Below the pieces are notes generated by a model. That model had not been told where the DNA came from. It made no database searches and saw nothing but the letters and a program-made list of their open reading frames with translations. From assembly GCA_025928935.1 (NCBI GenBank), contig JAICNB010000012.1:1-53122 (forward strand): a DNA stretch of 53,122 nucleotides, in the 5' to 3' direction. A program made the position numbers and the translations under genes. The first letter of the stretch is position 1. Every line of letters starts with the position of its first letter. This document shows, piece after piece, positions 18,431-28,487 of the stretch. Source of the DNA: Acidimicrobiia bacterium (GTDB lineage Bacteria; Actinomycetota; Acidimicrobiia; Spongiisociales; ZC4RG35).

Positions 18431-18862
18431 ATGACCGAGCTCAGCTTGTACGAGAGGTTGGGTGGTGCATTCGCCATCGCGGCCGTAGTTGATCGGTTCA
18501 GCGATGCCCTGATCGAGAACCCGATCGTGGGTCAGGGATCGAGCAACCCAGAGCTCGCCGAATGGCACACGAACAACCTGGGGCGTCTCCCCGGTCTCAA
18601 GTTCATGCGGACCCTCTGGGTGTGCAATGTCTCGGGCGGCCCGTTCGAATACACACCGACCAGACCTGGGAGCACCGTGCTTGGTCTCGAAGAGGCCCAC
18701 CGCCCGCTCAGGATCACACCGGCAGAGTTCGACGAGGTCGCAGCCGAACTGGCCCGCACCATGGACGCCTTCGAGATACCCACCCGGGAGAAGGAGGAAG
18801 TCCTGGCTGCCTTCGCCGCCCACAAGGAGGAGGTCACCGAGGGCTCCATGGCCACGGCCTAG
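18431..18862 (+). CDS. glbN: Group 1 truncated haemoglobin
   Basis: 143-residue globin of the truncated (2-on-2) class, soluble and haem-binding, usually involved in NO detoxification or O2 handling. It begins SLYERLGGAFAIAAVVDRF, where the GG motif and the following helix are characteristic. The proximal haem His is about residue 90 in GLEEAHRPLRITPAEFDEV. GAGGAGGT lies 8-15 bp upstream of ATG 18431, so the upstream in-frame extension was not used. It could protect against NO if the molybdoenzyme reduces nitrogen oxides, but this link is only positional. Confidence 0.9.
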   Translation: MTELSLYERLGGAFAIAAVVDRFSDALIENPIVGQGSSNPELAEWHTNNLGRLPGLKFMRTLWVCNVSGGPFEYTPTRPGSTVLGLEEAHRPLRITPAEFDEVAAELARTMDAFEIPTREKEEVLAAFAAHKEEVTEGSMATA

Positions 18863-18912
18863 TCCGTGCCCGTGGGCGGATCCGATCGGGCCCTTCCCTT
18901 CTGAGGGGGCGT

Positions 18913-19255
18913 TCACGTCCCGACATCGAGGGCGAACTGGGCAAGGGAAACCCCGGCTGCGGCCGCGATCTCGTCGGCGGTGGCGGTGCCGGAGGTCTCG
19001 ACCACCGACGTCCAGGCGTGGACCGACTCCTTCGAGAACAACGGCGCCTCGGGCGAGTTGGCTGCGGCGACCGGGTCCGGCGTCACTTCGCCGCTCAGAT
19101 AGAGGCCAAGGCCCATCAGGGCACCGTCCCAGCCCGGGCCCACATAGGGCGCCGGCCCTGCTCCCGGCCATCTCGATGGGCACCGTGTGCTCCAGCTCGA
19201 GGATCGTGCTCTCGTCACCGTCGGTGACCGCGTCCTGGCTGTGAATGTCGATCAT
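18913..19255 (-). pseudogene. Decayed SRPBCC (AHSA1-like) domain gene, internal deletion plus frameshift
   Basis: The start codon and first residues (MIDIHSQ) are followed directly by DAVTDGDESTILELEHT, then a frameshift near 19155, then GPGWDGALMGLGLYLSGE ... HAWTSVVETSG ... AAGVSLAQFALDVGT. Intact AHSA1-type SRPBCC proteins of actinobacteria have about 90 further residues between the first two segments (the DAP..VWDACT..ERIPRWF region), all missing here. The ATG overlaps the stop of a truncated regulator gene, the classic ArsR-SRPBCC gene pair. Both partners are broken. Confidence 0.75.
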
Positions 19256-19395
19256 CTGTCCTCTCCTTCGGACGGGTCGATGACTACGAGGGCTTCCCTC
19301 TCCTCGCTGGTACTGCGCTCCCGTTTGCCGCGAGCCAACTCGGTGGCCAACGCATCCAGGTGCTGACAGAACCCTCGGAAGGGCTCCAGCCACAT
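19252..19395 (-). pseudogene. Remnant C-terminus of an ArsR-type regulator
   Basis: About 47 residues (MWLEPFRGFCQHLDALATEL ... VIDPSEGEDR) ending in a stop that overlaps the SRPBCC start codon by ATGA. The motif WLEPFRGFCQHLDALA matches the final helix of ArsR regulators that precede SRPBCC genes. The winged helix is gone, apparently lost when the amidohydrolase gene and its promoter came to lie immediately upstream. Family identity comes mainly from context. Confidence 0.5.
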
Positions 19396-19471
19396 GGCGA
19401 AGGGTGGGTGATCCCGTCTGTGTCGCGCTGGGTACGATCGGCGGGCCCACAGTTGGAGAAGGGACGGACCT

Positions 19472-20869
19472 GTGACTGACCGAATTCTCATTCGTGGCGG
19501 AATCGTGCTGACCCAGGATCCCGAGCTCGGGGAGATGCCGAATGCGGACGTCGTGATCGAAGGCGACCGGATCTCCGCAATCGGAAAGGACCTTTCGGCC
19601 GATGGGGCCAGGATCGTGGACGCGGAAGGCGACATCGTGATCCCGGGGTTCATCGACACCCACCGGCACACCTGGGAGACGTGTATTCGGACCTGTGCGC
19701 CCGACTTCGCCCTCATCACCTACTTCAGCGCGATCCTCGACAAGTTCGCCCCGCATTACCGGGCGGAAGACGTCTACTCGGCGACGCAATGGGGTGCCCT
19801 CGAGTGCATCAACGCCGGCATCACGACGCTGGTCGACTGGGCGCACATCATGAACACACCGGACCACGCCGATGCCTCGGTCAACGCGCTGCAGGCGACC
19901 GGCATCAGGTCTGTCTTCGCCTACGGGTTCCCCAACACCTCCTTGGTCGACTGGTGGTTCGGCCCCGACTACGCCGGCAGCGTCTTGACTTCCGACGGTG
20001 ACGAGGCCCGCCGCCTCCGCTCTCAGTACTTCAGCTCGGATGAGGGCCGCATCACGATGGGGCTCGCCACCCGGGGCCCTGGCTTCTGCAAGCCCGAGGT
20101 CGTGCGTCACGACTGGGAGCTGGCCAAGGAGCTCGACGTCGATATCACGGTCCACGTCGCCATGGACCGGTTCGGCTACACGAAAGGGCAGATCACTGCA
20201 CTGCGGGACATGGACCTGCTCTATCCGGACACGACCTACGTTCACGCCTCCCACTTCACCGACGAGGAGTGGGAGCTGGTCCGTGATTCCGGTGGGAACG
20301 TCAGCCTTGCTCCCCAGATCGAGATCCAGATGGGTCACGGATGGGCCCCGGCGGTCACCGCCGTCGAGTATGGGGTCCCGATCGGGCTCTCCTCGGATGT
20401 CGCCACCACCGCGTCGGCTGACCAGTTCACTCAGATGCACGCCGTCTTCGGGTCCGAGCGGGGACGCAAGCATCAGCAGGCCTGGGACGACGACCTCGAC
20501 GGCCTCGAGGCCTCGCCCGGTCTGATCACCGCTCGCGACGCGCTTTTCTGGGCCACTCTTGGCGGTGCCGAGGTGGCGGGTCTCGCCGATCGCACCGGAT
20601 CACTCATCCCGGGGAAGAAGGCTGACATCGTGATCCTCGATGGCTCGGCCGTGAACATGGCCCCCATCATCGACCCGGTGGGAGCCGTCGTCTGCGCGGC
20701 GGACATCTCCAACGTCAAGACCGTCCTCATCGACGGAGAGGTCCTCAAGGAGGACTTCAAGCTGAAGACATCGCTCGATGAGCCGCGGAGACAGGTGGAA
20801 GCCTCCCGGGACTACCTGCTGGACAAGTTCGGCGAACCTGAGCCGGGCTGGCTCCCGGCCACCGGCTGA
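19472..20869 (+). CDS. Amidohydrolase / metal-dependent deaminase (AtzB/TrzA/SsnA-like)
   Basis: 465-residue cytosolic metal-dependent hydrolase of the amidohydrolase superfamily, in the subgroup of deaminases and chlorohydrolases acting on purines, triazines or guanidines. Metal and catalytic residues are visible: IPGFIDTHRHTWE (HxH), DITVHVAMD, TYVHASHFTDEEW and GLSSDVATTASAD (Asp). The closing beta-sandwich has GSLIPGKKADIVILDG. Start GTG 19472 was taken as the first usable codon. It overlies the place where an ArsR gene was lost. The substrate cannot be named. Confidence 0.88.
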   Translation: MTDRILIRGGIVLTQDPELGEMPNADVVIEGDRISAIGKDLSADGARIVDAEGDIVIPGFIDTHRHTWETCIRTCAPDFALITYFSAILDKFAPHYRAEDVYSATQWGALECINAGITTLVDWAHIMNTPDHADASVNALQATGIRSVFAYGFPNTSLVDWWFGPDYAGSVLTSDGDEARRLRSQYFSSDEGRITMGLATRGPGFCKPEVVRHDWELAKELDVDITVHVAMDRFGYTKGQITALRDMDLLYPDTTYVHASHFTDEEWELVRDSGGNVSLAPQIEIQMGHGWAPAVTAVEYGVPIGLSSDVATTASADQFTQMHAVFGSERGRKHQQAWDDDLDGLEASPGLITARDALFWATLGGAEVAGLADRTGSLIPGKKADIVILDGSAVNMAPIIDPVGAVVCAADISNVKTVLIDGEVLKEDFKLKTSLDEPRRQVEASRDYLLDKFGEPEPGWLPATG

Positions 20870-20876
20870 CTGCGGA

Positions 20877-21338
20877 TCAGACCAACCACTTCCGCTTGTC
20901 GGGCAGGGGCACGTCACCGTACCCGTGGCATCGGGCCTCACTCAGTCGGAACTCGAACAGGACATACCGATCGGGCGGCTCGTAGCCGGCGGCGTCGGCC
21001 ACGAGAGCCCACATCTGGGGATCGTCCACGGCGAGCCCGAGGCCACTGGCCGAGAACTCGCCACCGGTGCCCTCGTTGTCCGGGACGCCACTGTGCAGTG
21101 CGAACCACCCTCGCTCCAGGAGGTCCCTCCGTTTGGGCGACGTCGGCTCCATGAACAGGTAGAGCCCGTGACCGGCGAAGATCGGCGTCACCGGGTGGAC
21201 CCGGGGCGCTCCCGACCGTCGGACGGTGGCCAGATATGCGGGTGCGGCGGTGAGTCTTCCCGCCCCGAATAGCGCCAGATCGGGCTCACGTCTGGAGAAC
21301 TCACCCCAGCTGATCGTCTGAGGCTCGATGCCCGACAT
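20877..21338 (-). CDS. Pyridoxamine 5'-phosphate oxidase-fold protein
   Basis: 153-residue split-beta-barrel protein of the PNPOx-like superfamily, likely binding FMN, F420 or haem. Typical elements are AYLATVRRSGAPRVHPVTPIF, GLYLFMEPTSPKRRDLLERG (phosphate contacts), WFALHSGVPDNEGTGGEF and YVLFEFRLSEARCHGYGD. Convergent with the amidohydrolase (7-bp gap) and followed upstream by the VOC/AraC pair, though 30 bp separates the two units. The substrate is unknown. Confidence 0.87.
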   Translation of the reverse strand: MSGIEPQTISWGEFSRREPDLALFGAGRLTAAPAYLATVRRSGAPRVHPVTPIFAGHGLYLFMEPTSPKRRDLLERGWFALHSGVPDNEGTGGEFSASGLGLAVDDPQMWALVADAAGYEPPDRYVLFEFRLSEARCHGYGDVPLPDKRKWLV

Positions 21339-21368
21339 GACCCGATCCCTGGCGGCGATCCGTTCTCG

Positions 21369-21773
21369 CTAGCCCTGCTCGATGCGGATCATGTTGCCCG
21401 CCGGGTCACGCACCGCGGCGTCGCGGACACCCCAGAACTGGTCGGCGGGCTCGGACAGCACCTCGACCCCGGGTGCGCCCGCGGTCTTGTCGAAGGTCGT
21501 GGCGAGATCGTCGGTCCGGAAGAACGGGCCCGGCATCTCACCTTTGGCGAGAAGAGCTGCGAGGGCGTCGCCGTCCTCCTGTGAGCGGCCGGCATGCGGC
21601 TGCGACAGCACGATCTTGATCTCGGGCTGGCTCTCGGTGGCCAGGGTGATCCAGCGAAAGCCCTCGTTCTCGACCTCGTCCTGCACCGTCAGGCCCAGGA
21701 TGTCCCGGTAGAAACCCAGGGCAGCATCCGGGTCATCGACGTAAATGTGCACTGTGCTCAGTGAAACGCTCAT
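21369..21773 (-). CDS. VOC (glyoxalase/bleomycin-resistance fold) protein
   Basis: 134-residue vicinal oxygen chelate protein with two beta-alpha-beta-beta-beta modules: VHIYVDDPDAALGFYRDILGL at the N-terminus and VRDAAVRDPAGNMIRIEQ at the C-terminus, where the final Glu is a metal-ligand position. Its ATG overlaps the stop of an AraC regulator (ATGA). AraC-VOC pairs are common in actinobacteria. The substrate is unknown. Confidence 0.9.
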   Translation of the reverse strand: MSVSLSTVHIYVDDPDAALGFYRDILGLTVQDEVENEGFRWITLATESQPEIKIVLSQPHAGRSQEDGDALAALLAKGEMPGPFFRTDDLATTFDKTAGAPGVEVLSEPADQFWGVRDAAVRDPAGNMIRIEQG

Positions 21774-22237
21774 GTCACCAACCCTACGAGGGTGGTCCCG
21801 ACAGTTGCTTCTCCAAAACTGCTCGCCTCCGCTGGGCGCCGATCCTTGCGTGGCCGGCTGGCCACCATCGTCTGACAGGAGGGGACACCCACCAACTCAC
21901 CATGGTCACGGGCGCGATAGGCACTCGGCGTCTCGCCGACGAGCTCGGTGAACTTCGAGGAGAAGGAGCCGAGGCTCGTGCACCCGACCGCCATGCACAC
22001 CTCGGTGACCGACAGATCGCCGAGACGCAACAGCCATTTCGCCCGTTCTATTCGCCGGGTCATGAGATAGGAGTAAGGGGTCTCCGAGTAGGCCTCCCGG
22101 AAACGGCGACTGAAATGCGCAGGCGACATCGCTGCGGTGCGGGCAAGGGCGGAGACGTCGAGCGGCTCGGCGTACTCCCGGTCCATCCGGTCCCTCGCCT
22201 GACGCAACAGCCGTAGCTCTTCGAGGTCGGCGCTCAT
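21770..22237 (-). CDS. Short AraC-family transcriptional regulator
   Basis: 155-residue regulator consisting almost only of the double helix-turn-helix DNA-binding domain: DVSALARTAAMSPAHFSRRFREAYSE and DLSVTEVCMAVGCTSLGSFSSKF followed by GETPSAYR. No effector-binding domain is present, and the C-terminal 45 residues look disordered. It is co-translated with the VOC gene, which it may control. Confidence 0.93.
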   Translation of the reverse strand: MSADLEELRLLRQARDRMDREYAEPLDVSALARTAAMSPAHFSRRFREAYSETPYSYLMTRRIERAKWLLRLGDLSVTEVCMAVGCTSLGSFSSKFTELVGETPSAYRARDHGELVGVPSCQTMVASRPRKDRRPAEASSFGEATVGTTLVGLVT

Positions 22238-22267
22238 TTGGCCAGCCTAGGTGGGTCCGATGCTGGA

Positions 22268-24634
22268 TTAGACCGACCCAACGTACTCGGCCAGATGTCG
22301 GCCGGTGAGGGTGGATCGGTCGGCGACCAGCTCGGCCGGTGTTCCTTCGAACACCACCAGGCCGCCATCATGCCCGGCTCCTGGGCCCAGGTCGATGATC
22401 CAATCGGCGTGGGCCATCACCGCCTGATGGTGCTCGATCACGATGACCGACTTGCCCGACTCCACGAGCTGGTCGAGCAGACCGAGCAGATGCTCGACGT
22501 CGGCGAGATGCAGACCACTGGTCGGCTCGTCGAGCACGTAGATGCCGCCCTTCTCAGCCATGTGGATGGCGAGCTTCAGCCGTTGGCGTTCGCCGCCGGA
22601 CAGTGTCGTCAGAGGCTGGCCGATGCTGAGGTAGCCCAGCCCCACTGCCGACAGACGTTCCAGGATGACGTGGGCCGCCGGTACCTCGGACTCGCCGTCG
22701 GCGAAGAACCCCTCGGATTCGGCCACCGACATGGCGAGGACCTCGCTGATGTCCCTGCCGCCCAGCTTGTAGCCCAGGACCTCGGCCTGGAACCGCTTTC
22801 CCTCGCACACCTCGCATGTGGTGGCGACGGTGTCCATGAATCCGAGCTCGGTGTAGATGACCCCGGCACCGTTGCAGTTGGGGCAAGCGCCCTCCGAGTT
22901 TGCGCTGAATAGTGCCGGCTTCACCCCGTTGGCCTTGGCGAACGCCTTGCGTATCGAGTCGAGCATCCCGGTGTAGGTAGCCGGGTTGCTCCGCCGCGAC
23001 CCGCGGATGTCGGTCTGGTCGACAGTGACGACCCCATCGGCAGCAGCGATGGAGCCGAGGATCAAGGAGCTCTTGCCGGAGCCGGCCACGCCGGTGACCA
23101 CGACGAGCACCCCGAGCGGAATGTCGACGTCCACGTCCTGGAGGTTGTGCAGGTTGGCATTGCGTATCTCGAGGTTCTCCGTCGAGGCGCGGACACCGGG
23201 TTTCAGCGCTGCGCGGTCGTCCAGATGCTTGCCGGTCAGGGTCCCACTCGATCGCAGCTCGGGCACAGTCCCCTCGAATACCACCTCACCGCCGGCAGTC
23301 CCGGCCCCCGGGCCGAGATCTACGACGTGATCGGCGATTTCGATCGCCTCCGGCTCGTGCTCCACCACGAGCACCGTGTTGCCCTTGTCACGCAGCTGGA
23401 GCAGAAGGTCGTTCATGCGTTGTATGTCATGAGGGTGAAGACCCGTGGTTGGCTCGTCGAAGACGTAGGTCACATCGGTCAGCGGCGAGCCGAGATGACG
23501 GATCATCTTGGTCCGCTGTGCCTCGCCCCCGGACAGCGTGCCCGTAGGGCGATCGAGCGAGATGTAGCCGAGGCCAATCTCGACGAAAGAGTCGAGGGTC
23601 TCCTGCAGTGAGGTGAGCAGGGGCGCCACCGAAGGCTCATCGAGGCCGCGCACCCATCCGGCCAGGTCGCTGATCTGCATGGCGCAGACATCGGCGATGC
23701 TGACCCCCTCTATCTTCGAGGACCGGGCCCCCTTGCTGAGACGGGTGCCACCGCACTCGGGACAGGTCGTGAAGGTGGCGGCGCGTTCCACGAACTCCCT
23801 GATGTGCGGCTGCAGCGAATCGAGGTCCTTGGAAAGGAAGGACTTCTGGATGCGGGGAACCAAACCCTCGTAGGTCATGTTGGTGCCCACGATCTTCACC
23901 TTGGTCGGTTCCTTGTACAGGAAGTCGTGGAGCTCTTTCTTGGTGTACTTGTTGATCGGCTTGTCCGGGTCGAGGATGCCCGCCTCGCTGAAGAGCCGCA
24001 CGCTCCAGCCGCCCGCCTTGTAACCGGGGACGGTTATCGCGCCCTCGTTGAGAGATTTCGAGTCGTCATAGAGCTGAGTGAGGTCGATGTCGCTGACCGA
24101 CCCCATGCCCTCGCAGCGCGGGCACATGCCACCCACGAGGGAATACGTCTCCACCCTCGGCCTGTCCTTGCCCTCCCCTCGCTCGACGGTGATGGTGCCC
24201 CGCCCGCTGACCGAGGGGACGTTGAAGGCGAAGGCGCTGGGCGAGCCGATGTGAGGCTTCCCGAGCCGGCTGAAGAGGATGCGCAACAAGGTGTTGGCGT
24301 CGGTGGCGGTTCCAACCGTGGAACGGACGTTGGCACCCATTCGCTCCTGATCGACGATGATCGCCGTGGTCAGACCGTCGAGCACGTCGACATCGGGACG
24401 GGCCATGGTGGGCATGAAGCCCTGCACGAACGAGCTGTAGGTCTCGTTGATCAGACGCTGCGACTCGGCGGCGATCGTGTCGAAGACGAGAGAGCTCTTC
24501 CCGGAGCCCGAGACCCCGGTGAACACCGTCAGCCTGCGCTTCGGGATCTCGACCGTGATGTCCTTGAGATTGTTCTCACGTGCCCCGATCACCCGGATGA
24601 AGTCGTGGCTATCGGCGGCATGCATTCGGTCCAC
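22268..24634 (-). CDS. UvrA-like ABC ATPase (UvrA2/DrrC class)
   Basis: 788-residue tandem ABC ATPase. Walker A motifs are GVSGSGKSS (near residue 40) and GVAGSGKSS; signature motifs LSGGEAQR and LSGGERQR; Walker [11 protein letters not shown] and [10 protein letters not shown]. Two zinc-finger modules are recognisable (CPRCEGMG ... CPECGGTRL and CPNCNGAG ... CEVCEGKRF). It is about 150 residues shorter than canonical UvrA. It fits the UvrA2/DrrC subclass linked to resistance against DNA-binding drugs or to DNA repair backup. It stands alone, with no UvrB or transporter beside it. Confidence 0.9.
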   Translation of the reverse strand: MDRMHAADSHDFIRVIGARENNLKDITVEIPKRRLTVFTGVSGSGKSSLVFDTIAAESQRLINETYSSFVQGFMPTMARPDVDVLDGLTTAIIVDQERMGANVRSTVGTATDANTLLRILFSRLGKPHIGSPSAFAFNVPSVSGRGTITVERGEGKDRPRVETYSLVGGMCPRCEGMGSVSDIDLTQLYDDSKSLNEGAITVPGYKAGGWSVRLFSEAGILDPDKPINKYTKKELHDFLYKEPTKVKIVGTNMTYEGLVPRIQKSFLSKDLDSLQPHIREFVERAATFTTCPECGGTRLSKGARSSKIEGVSIADVCAMQISDLAGWVRGLDEPSVAPLLTSLQETLDSFVEIGLGYISLDRPTGTLSGGEAQRTKMIRHLGSPLTDVTYVFDEPTTGLHPHDIQRMNDLLLQLRDKGNTVLVVEHEPEAIEIADHVVDLGPGAGTAGGEVVFEGTVPELRSSGTLTGKHLDDRAALKPGVRASTENLEIRNANLHNLQDVDVDIPLGVLVVVTGVAGSGKSSLILGSIAAADGVVTVDQTDIRGSRRSNPATYTGMLDSIRKAFAKANGVKPALFSANSEGACPNCNGAGVIYTELGFMDTVATTCEVCEGKRFQAEVLGYKLGGRDISEVLAMSVAESEGFFADGESEVPAAHVILERLSAVGLGYLSIGQPLTTLSGGERQRLKLAIHMAEKGGIYVLDEPTSGLHLADVEHLLGLLDQLVESGKSVIVIEHHQAVMAHADWIIDLGPGAGHDGGLVVFEGTPAELVADRSTLTGRHLAEYVGSV

Positions 24635-24807
24635 GCTAAATCAACCCGTGAGTAGTGACGTCCATCCCCGGAACATAAGGAACCGGCGACCCGCTCGCTT
24701 CTCCGATACTGCTCGGTTGACTGACGAAGTAGCACCTCGGGACCATGGCAGCACTGCGAGTGCGTCGATCTCCACCAACACCTCGGGCCGGGCGAACCGG
24801 GGGCCTG

Positions 24808-25076
24808 ATGGTGACCCACGAGCGCGAGGTGTACGACACTGACCGCGTGATGTTCATCAGGACCTTTCTCGCTCAGCCTCAGCGGGCGATGGCCGACGGC
24901 GTCCCGCTCGATGGCTGCTTCCATGGGAGTCTGATGGACACCTTCCAATGGACGGCCGGTTTGGGCCTGCGTGGCGTCGTCGAAGACATCCACCTGTTCA
25001 ATTCCGTCTCGCCCGAAACCGAAGCACGCTTCCTCCCCAACAGCGGCGAACCGGGGCAGGGCCCTCTACACCTTCG
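24808..25076 (+). pseudogene. C-terminal relic of a GH1 beta-glucosidase
   Basis: The frame reads [20 protein letters not shown] then DGVPLDGCFHGSLMDTFQWT. GH1 enzymes have the near-identical block V-D-T-DR..FLR.....R...DGVPV-GYFHWSLMDNFEW in their last 60 residues. The aromatic-rich GYFHWSLLDNFEW is altered (Cys for Tyr, Gly for Trp, Thr for Asn, Gln for Glu). After TAGLG the family reading moves to another frame (a KPKHASSPTAANRG-like tail). The catalytic N-terminal three quarters are missing, so this is a fragment. Confidence 0.65.
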
Positions 25077-26036
25077 ATGAACACGACACATGTTCGCCAC
25101 TGCTCGCTGGAAGAAGGCTCGACCCTGGCGCAGTTCCTGACGCTGCCGTACTCGCTCAACGACGAGGTGTCCGATGACATCGAAGCTCACCGCCGCAGGC
25201 CCGAGTGGATGTGGGTGGCCGAGATCGACGGGCTCGTGGTCGCCAGGCTGGCGTGGTGGTCCAACCCCGGTGACGACGCGCCGGGTCTGCTCGACATCCT
25301 CGACGTTCGTGACGCCCGTGATCCCACCCATCTCGATGCGGCCCGAAGAATGTTGAGGACCGCGATCACTCAGGTCGTGCCCCCCGAAGATCGCCCACCC
25401 GATTATCTGCGTTTCGTGCCACCCGATTGGCGTGCCGACGACGACGCACGTGTGGAGACGGAGGCGCTGATGGCGGTAGTGGCCGGCACCGGCGCCCGGC
25501 TCTTCGTGGAGAGACGGCGGCTGGAGTGGCGCGTGGGAACACAGATCCCGCCGCGCAGCGGTCGGCTGCGGTTCCGTGCGCCGCACGACGATGCCGAGAT
25601 CGTCGGCCTGATGACCGAGGCCACAGCGGGAAGTCTCGACGCATACACCCGCCTCGATCTCGAGACGATGTCGGCCGCCGAGGCGGCACGGGAGCACTTC
25701 GACGGCGAGCTGGCGGCACAGGTCAGCCCTCGATCTCATTGGCGGGTGGCGATCGACCACGATGGCGATCCCGTTGGCTTCGTCACGCCAGGGCACAACT
25801 ACTACCACCCGGTCATCGGCTACGTCGCCGTGCTCCCCCGATATCGAGGGCAGGGCTACATCGACGACCTCCTGAACGAAGGCGTGGCCGTGCTCGCCGC
25901 GACCGGGGTGGACCACATTCGAGCCGCGACCGACCTGGGCAACACCCCCATGGGGGACGCCTTCGATCGGAACGGTTGGATGGAGTTCGAGCGCTCGATG
26001 AACATGACCTGGCGTGCCCCGACCGATCGGTCCTGA
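25077..26036 (+). CDS. GNAT-family N-acetyltransferase (double-domain length)
   Basis: 319-residue protein with two GNAT-like halves. The C-terminal half (about 160-310) carries the acetyl-CoA binding signature: VAIDHDGDPVGFVTPGHN, IGYVAVLPRYRGQGYIDDLL (R-G-Q-G-Y loop) and AATDLGNTPMGDAFDRNGW. The N-terminal half has weaker similarity (WVAEIDGLVVARLAWW). It begins at ATG 25077, just after the GH1 relic, with no strong ribosome site. The acceptor substrate is unknown. Confidence 0.87.
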   Translation: MNTTHVRHCSLEEGSTLAQFLTLPYSLNDEVSDDIEAHRRRPEWMWVAEIDGLVVARLAWWSNPGDDAPGLLDILDVRDARDPTHLDAARRMLRTAITQVVPPEDRPPDYLRFVPPDWRADDDARVETEALMAVVAGTGARLFVERRRLEWRVGTQIPPRSGRLRFRAPHDDAEIVGLMTEATAGSLDAYTRLDLETMSAAEAAREHFDGELAAQVSPRSHWRVAIDHDGDPVGFVTPGHNYYHPVIGYVAVLPRYRGQGYIDDLLNEGVAVLAATGVDHIRAATDLGNTPMGDAFDRNGWMEFERSMNMTWRAPTDRS

Positions 26037-26183
26037 GATCGTCGCGGAACAGGAGGCGGATCAGCCGGCCCATCCGGAGTCGTGTCTTGCTCCGGTTCAC
26101 ACCGGCGAATGCAAAGTCCAACGATCCGGTACGAGCAGATCGGGGCTCCCAACCGGTCGGTTGCCGTACATCCAACGCGTGGC

Positions 26184-28487
26184 TCAGCCTTCGTCGAGGG
26201 AGGCGTACAGCTCTTCCTCTTGGTCGAAATGAAGTCTGAGTATGGCGTGCAGGCCGTAGAGCGTCCTGCGCAGGTCAGTGATATCGGCCGGTTCCGGGCC
26301 GCTTGCCGGTAGGTCGGCGACCTGACGCTGGAAGAGCTCGACCAGGTGGAAGATCTCACGGTGAGCCCGACTCATCGTTGCCATCGGATCGTCGCCAGGG
26401 AGGATCTCGCTCATGCGTGGGTAAACCTCCGTCTCGTCGTTGGCCTCGTGGGGGATGATCTCTTTCACCAGGAACTGCTCGACCTCGTGGAGCGATCGCA
26501 GGGCGTCGGCGCGACTCTGGGTATCGAGGGCATCCGCAACCTGTCGCAGCCTGTCGAGTTGGGGGATGAGTCGCTCGTGTTCGACGCGAAGCTCATCTGA
26601 CAGCTCGGCAGGGAGTCGTGGCCCCATTTGGGTCGGAGTCCTCCCCCCAAGTGCCCGCAGCGAGTTGAGGATGGCGATGACGTCGATACCCTCCTGCACC
26701 AGCGCCCCGACGATCGGTACCAGCAGGCCGAACGCGGCGACGCCCATGGCGACCAGCGAGAGTCCCATCCCGATGACCACACTCTGCACCGCGATTCGAC
26801 GTGTGCGCTGGGCTATCCCGATGGCGTCGACGAGTCGTTGAAGGCGGTCGACGACGAGAACGACATCCGCTGCCTCCGAGGATGCCGTCGCGCCCCGGGC
26901 TCCCATGGCCACACCAACGTCGGCAGCCGCTAGCGCGGGGGCGTCGTTGATCCCGTCTCCCACCATCGTGGTGATCCCACCACGTTGCAGGTCCTCGAGC
27001 ACGAGCACCTTTTCCTCTGGCGTTGTCTCGGCGAGGATGTCGTCGACACCGATGGCCATCCCAACCGAACGCGCCACCAATGGATTGTCCCCGGTCGCCA
27101 TTACGACCTTCTCGACGCCGGTGCGGCGAAGCGCTCGAATCGTGTAGGCCGCGTCTGCTCGCACCTGGTCGTCGAAGACGAGCGCACCGGCGATCTCGCC
27201 ATCGATCGAGATGTAGACGACAGTTGGTGAAACCCTGGTGACACGACTTCGGAATCCGGTGACTGCGGACGGCTCCGGGGACCCGTCCAGAATCCAGGCG
27301 AGCTTTCCCACGGCGACCTCACGTCCGTCGAGCTTTGCCGAGACGCCGGCACCATGCTCCTCGCTCACCTCTACTGGGATCGGGAACTCGAGGCCACGCT
27401 CATGGGCAGCTTCGACGATCGAGCGGGCCAGGATGTGTGACGAGACCTGATCGAGCGAGGCAGCCAGTGAGAGAATGTCGGGTTCGGACAGTGATTGGTC
27501 GAAGACTGTGATCGAGCGCAGCACCGGTCGTCCGACGGTGACCGTGCCGGTCTTGTCGATGACGACACTCTTGGTTTGAGCCAGCGCCTCGAGGGCCCCG
27601 CCACCCCTGAAGACGACTCCACGGTGCGCAGCTCGGGAGATCCCGGACACGACGGCGATCGGCACGGCGAGCAGCAGTGGACAAGGGGTGGCAACGACGA
27701 GAACTGCCAACGCCCGCATCGGATCGCCCGAGACGAGCCAGGCGACGCCGGAGGCACCCAACGCCAGCGGAACGAACCATCCCGCCCACCTGTCGGCCAT
27801 TCGGACCCCCGGAGCATGCGACTCACGCGCCGCCTCGACGAGACGGATGATTCCGGCATACGTGCTCTGGGCGGCTTCCTCGGTCGCCTGGATCTCGAAG
27901 GCGTCGGCCGCGTTGACCGTGCCACTGCTGACCAGGTCGCCGTTGATCCTCTCCACCGGGAGCGGCTCGCCGGTCAGAGCCGATTCATCGACCACTGCGA
28001 GTCCACTCGTCACCACTCCGTCCACGGGGACCACCTCCCCGGACTTGACCAATAGGAGGTCGCCCCGCCGGACCTCGGCTATGTCGACCGTCTCGACGTT
28101 GTCGCCCCGAATCGAGTGAGCGGTTCGAGGAGCGCGCTGCACGAGAGCAGTCAGCTCACGCTCAGCCCTTCCAGCCGCGTATTCCTCGAGGAACTGGCCG
28201 GTAGCGAGCATCAAGCCGATGATGGCGGCAGTCAGGAGCTCTCCCATCGCCAACGACGCCAAGACCGCAACAAGGGCAATGACGTCGACACCTGGCTGGC
28301 GACGGCGCAGCTTGGCGATCATCTCCCCCACCAGTGGCAGGAGAGGGACGAGCGCCACCGCGATCAGTGCGACATCGGCGGCTCGGTCGAGATCGAGAAG
28401 AGCCAAGACCCCCGCGCTTGCCAGCCCGACGACCGTGAACGTCAGCATGAACGCGGTCGCACGCGAGGAACGCATGGTTTCAGTCAA
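26184..28487 (-). CDS. P1B-type metal-exporting ATPase fused to haemerythrin domain
   Basis: 767-residue inner-membrane metal pump. In order: two N-terminal hairpins, actuator TGEP (about 172-175), membrane metal motif TPCP (267-270), phosphorylated Asp 311 in DKTGT, hinge GDGINDAP (about 510-517) and a last-helix motif QEGID...LNSLR (598-611). A C-terminal haemerythrin-like four-helix bundle (about 632-767) has [29 protein letters not shown] and [14 protein letters not shown], giving the His/Glu set for a di-iron site. This layout matches the P1B-5 subgroup (Ni/Fe/Co export), so a Fe- or O2-sensing pump is likely. There is no N-terminal heavy-metal domain. The start follows a divergent promoter shared with the universal stress gene. 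Confidence 0.92.
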   Translation of the reverse strand: MTETMRSSRATAFMLTFTVVGLASAGVLALLDLDRAADVALIAVALVPLLPLVGEMIAKLRRRQPGVDVIALVAVLASLAMGELLTAAIIGLMLATGQFLEEYAAGRAERELTALVQRAPRTAHSIRGDNVETVDIAEVRRGDLLLVKSGEVVPVDGVVTSGLAVVDESALTGEPLPVERINGDLVSSGTVNAADAFEIQATEEAAQSTYAGIIRLVEAARESHAPGVRMADRWAGWFVPLALGASGVAWLVSGDPMRALAVLVVATPCPLLLAVPIAVVSGISRAAHRGVVFRGGGALEALAQTKSVVIDKTGTVTVGRPVLRSITVFDQSLSEPDILSLAASLDQVSSHILARSIVEAAHERGLEFPIPVEVSEEHGAGVSAKLDGREVAVGKLAWILDGSPEPSAVTGFRSRVTRVSPTVVYISIDGEIAGALVFDDQVRADAAYTIRALRRTGVEKVVMATGDNPLVARSVGMAIGVDDILAETTPEEKVLVLEDLQRGGITTMVGDGINDAPALAAADVGVAMGARGATASSEAADVVLVVDRLQRLVDAIGIAQRTRRIAVQSVVIGMGLSLVAMGVAAFGLLVPIVGALVQEGIDVIAILNSLRALGGRTPTQMGPRLPAELSDELRVEHERLIPQLDRLRQVADALDTQSRADALRSLHEVEQFLVKEIIPHEANDETEVYPRMSEILPGDDPMATMSRAHREIFHLVELFQRQVADLPASGPEPADITDLRRTLYGLHAILRLHFDQEEELYASLDEG

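Noticed and set aside
18404-20473. 689-codon minus-strand frame
   Set aside because: Antisense to the haemoglobin and amidohydrolase genes; only the 18913-19395 part has real similarity and that lies in broken segments.
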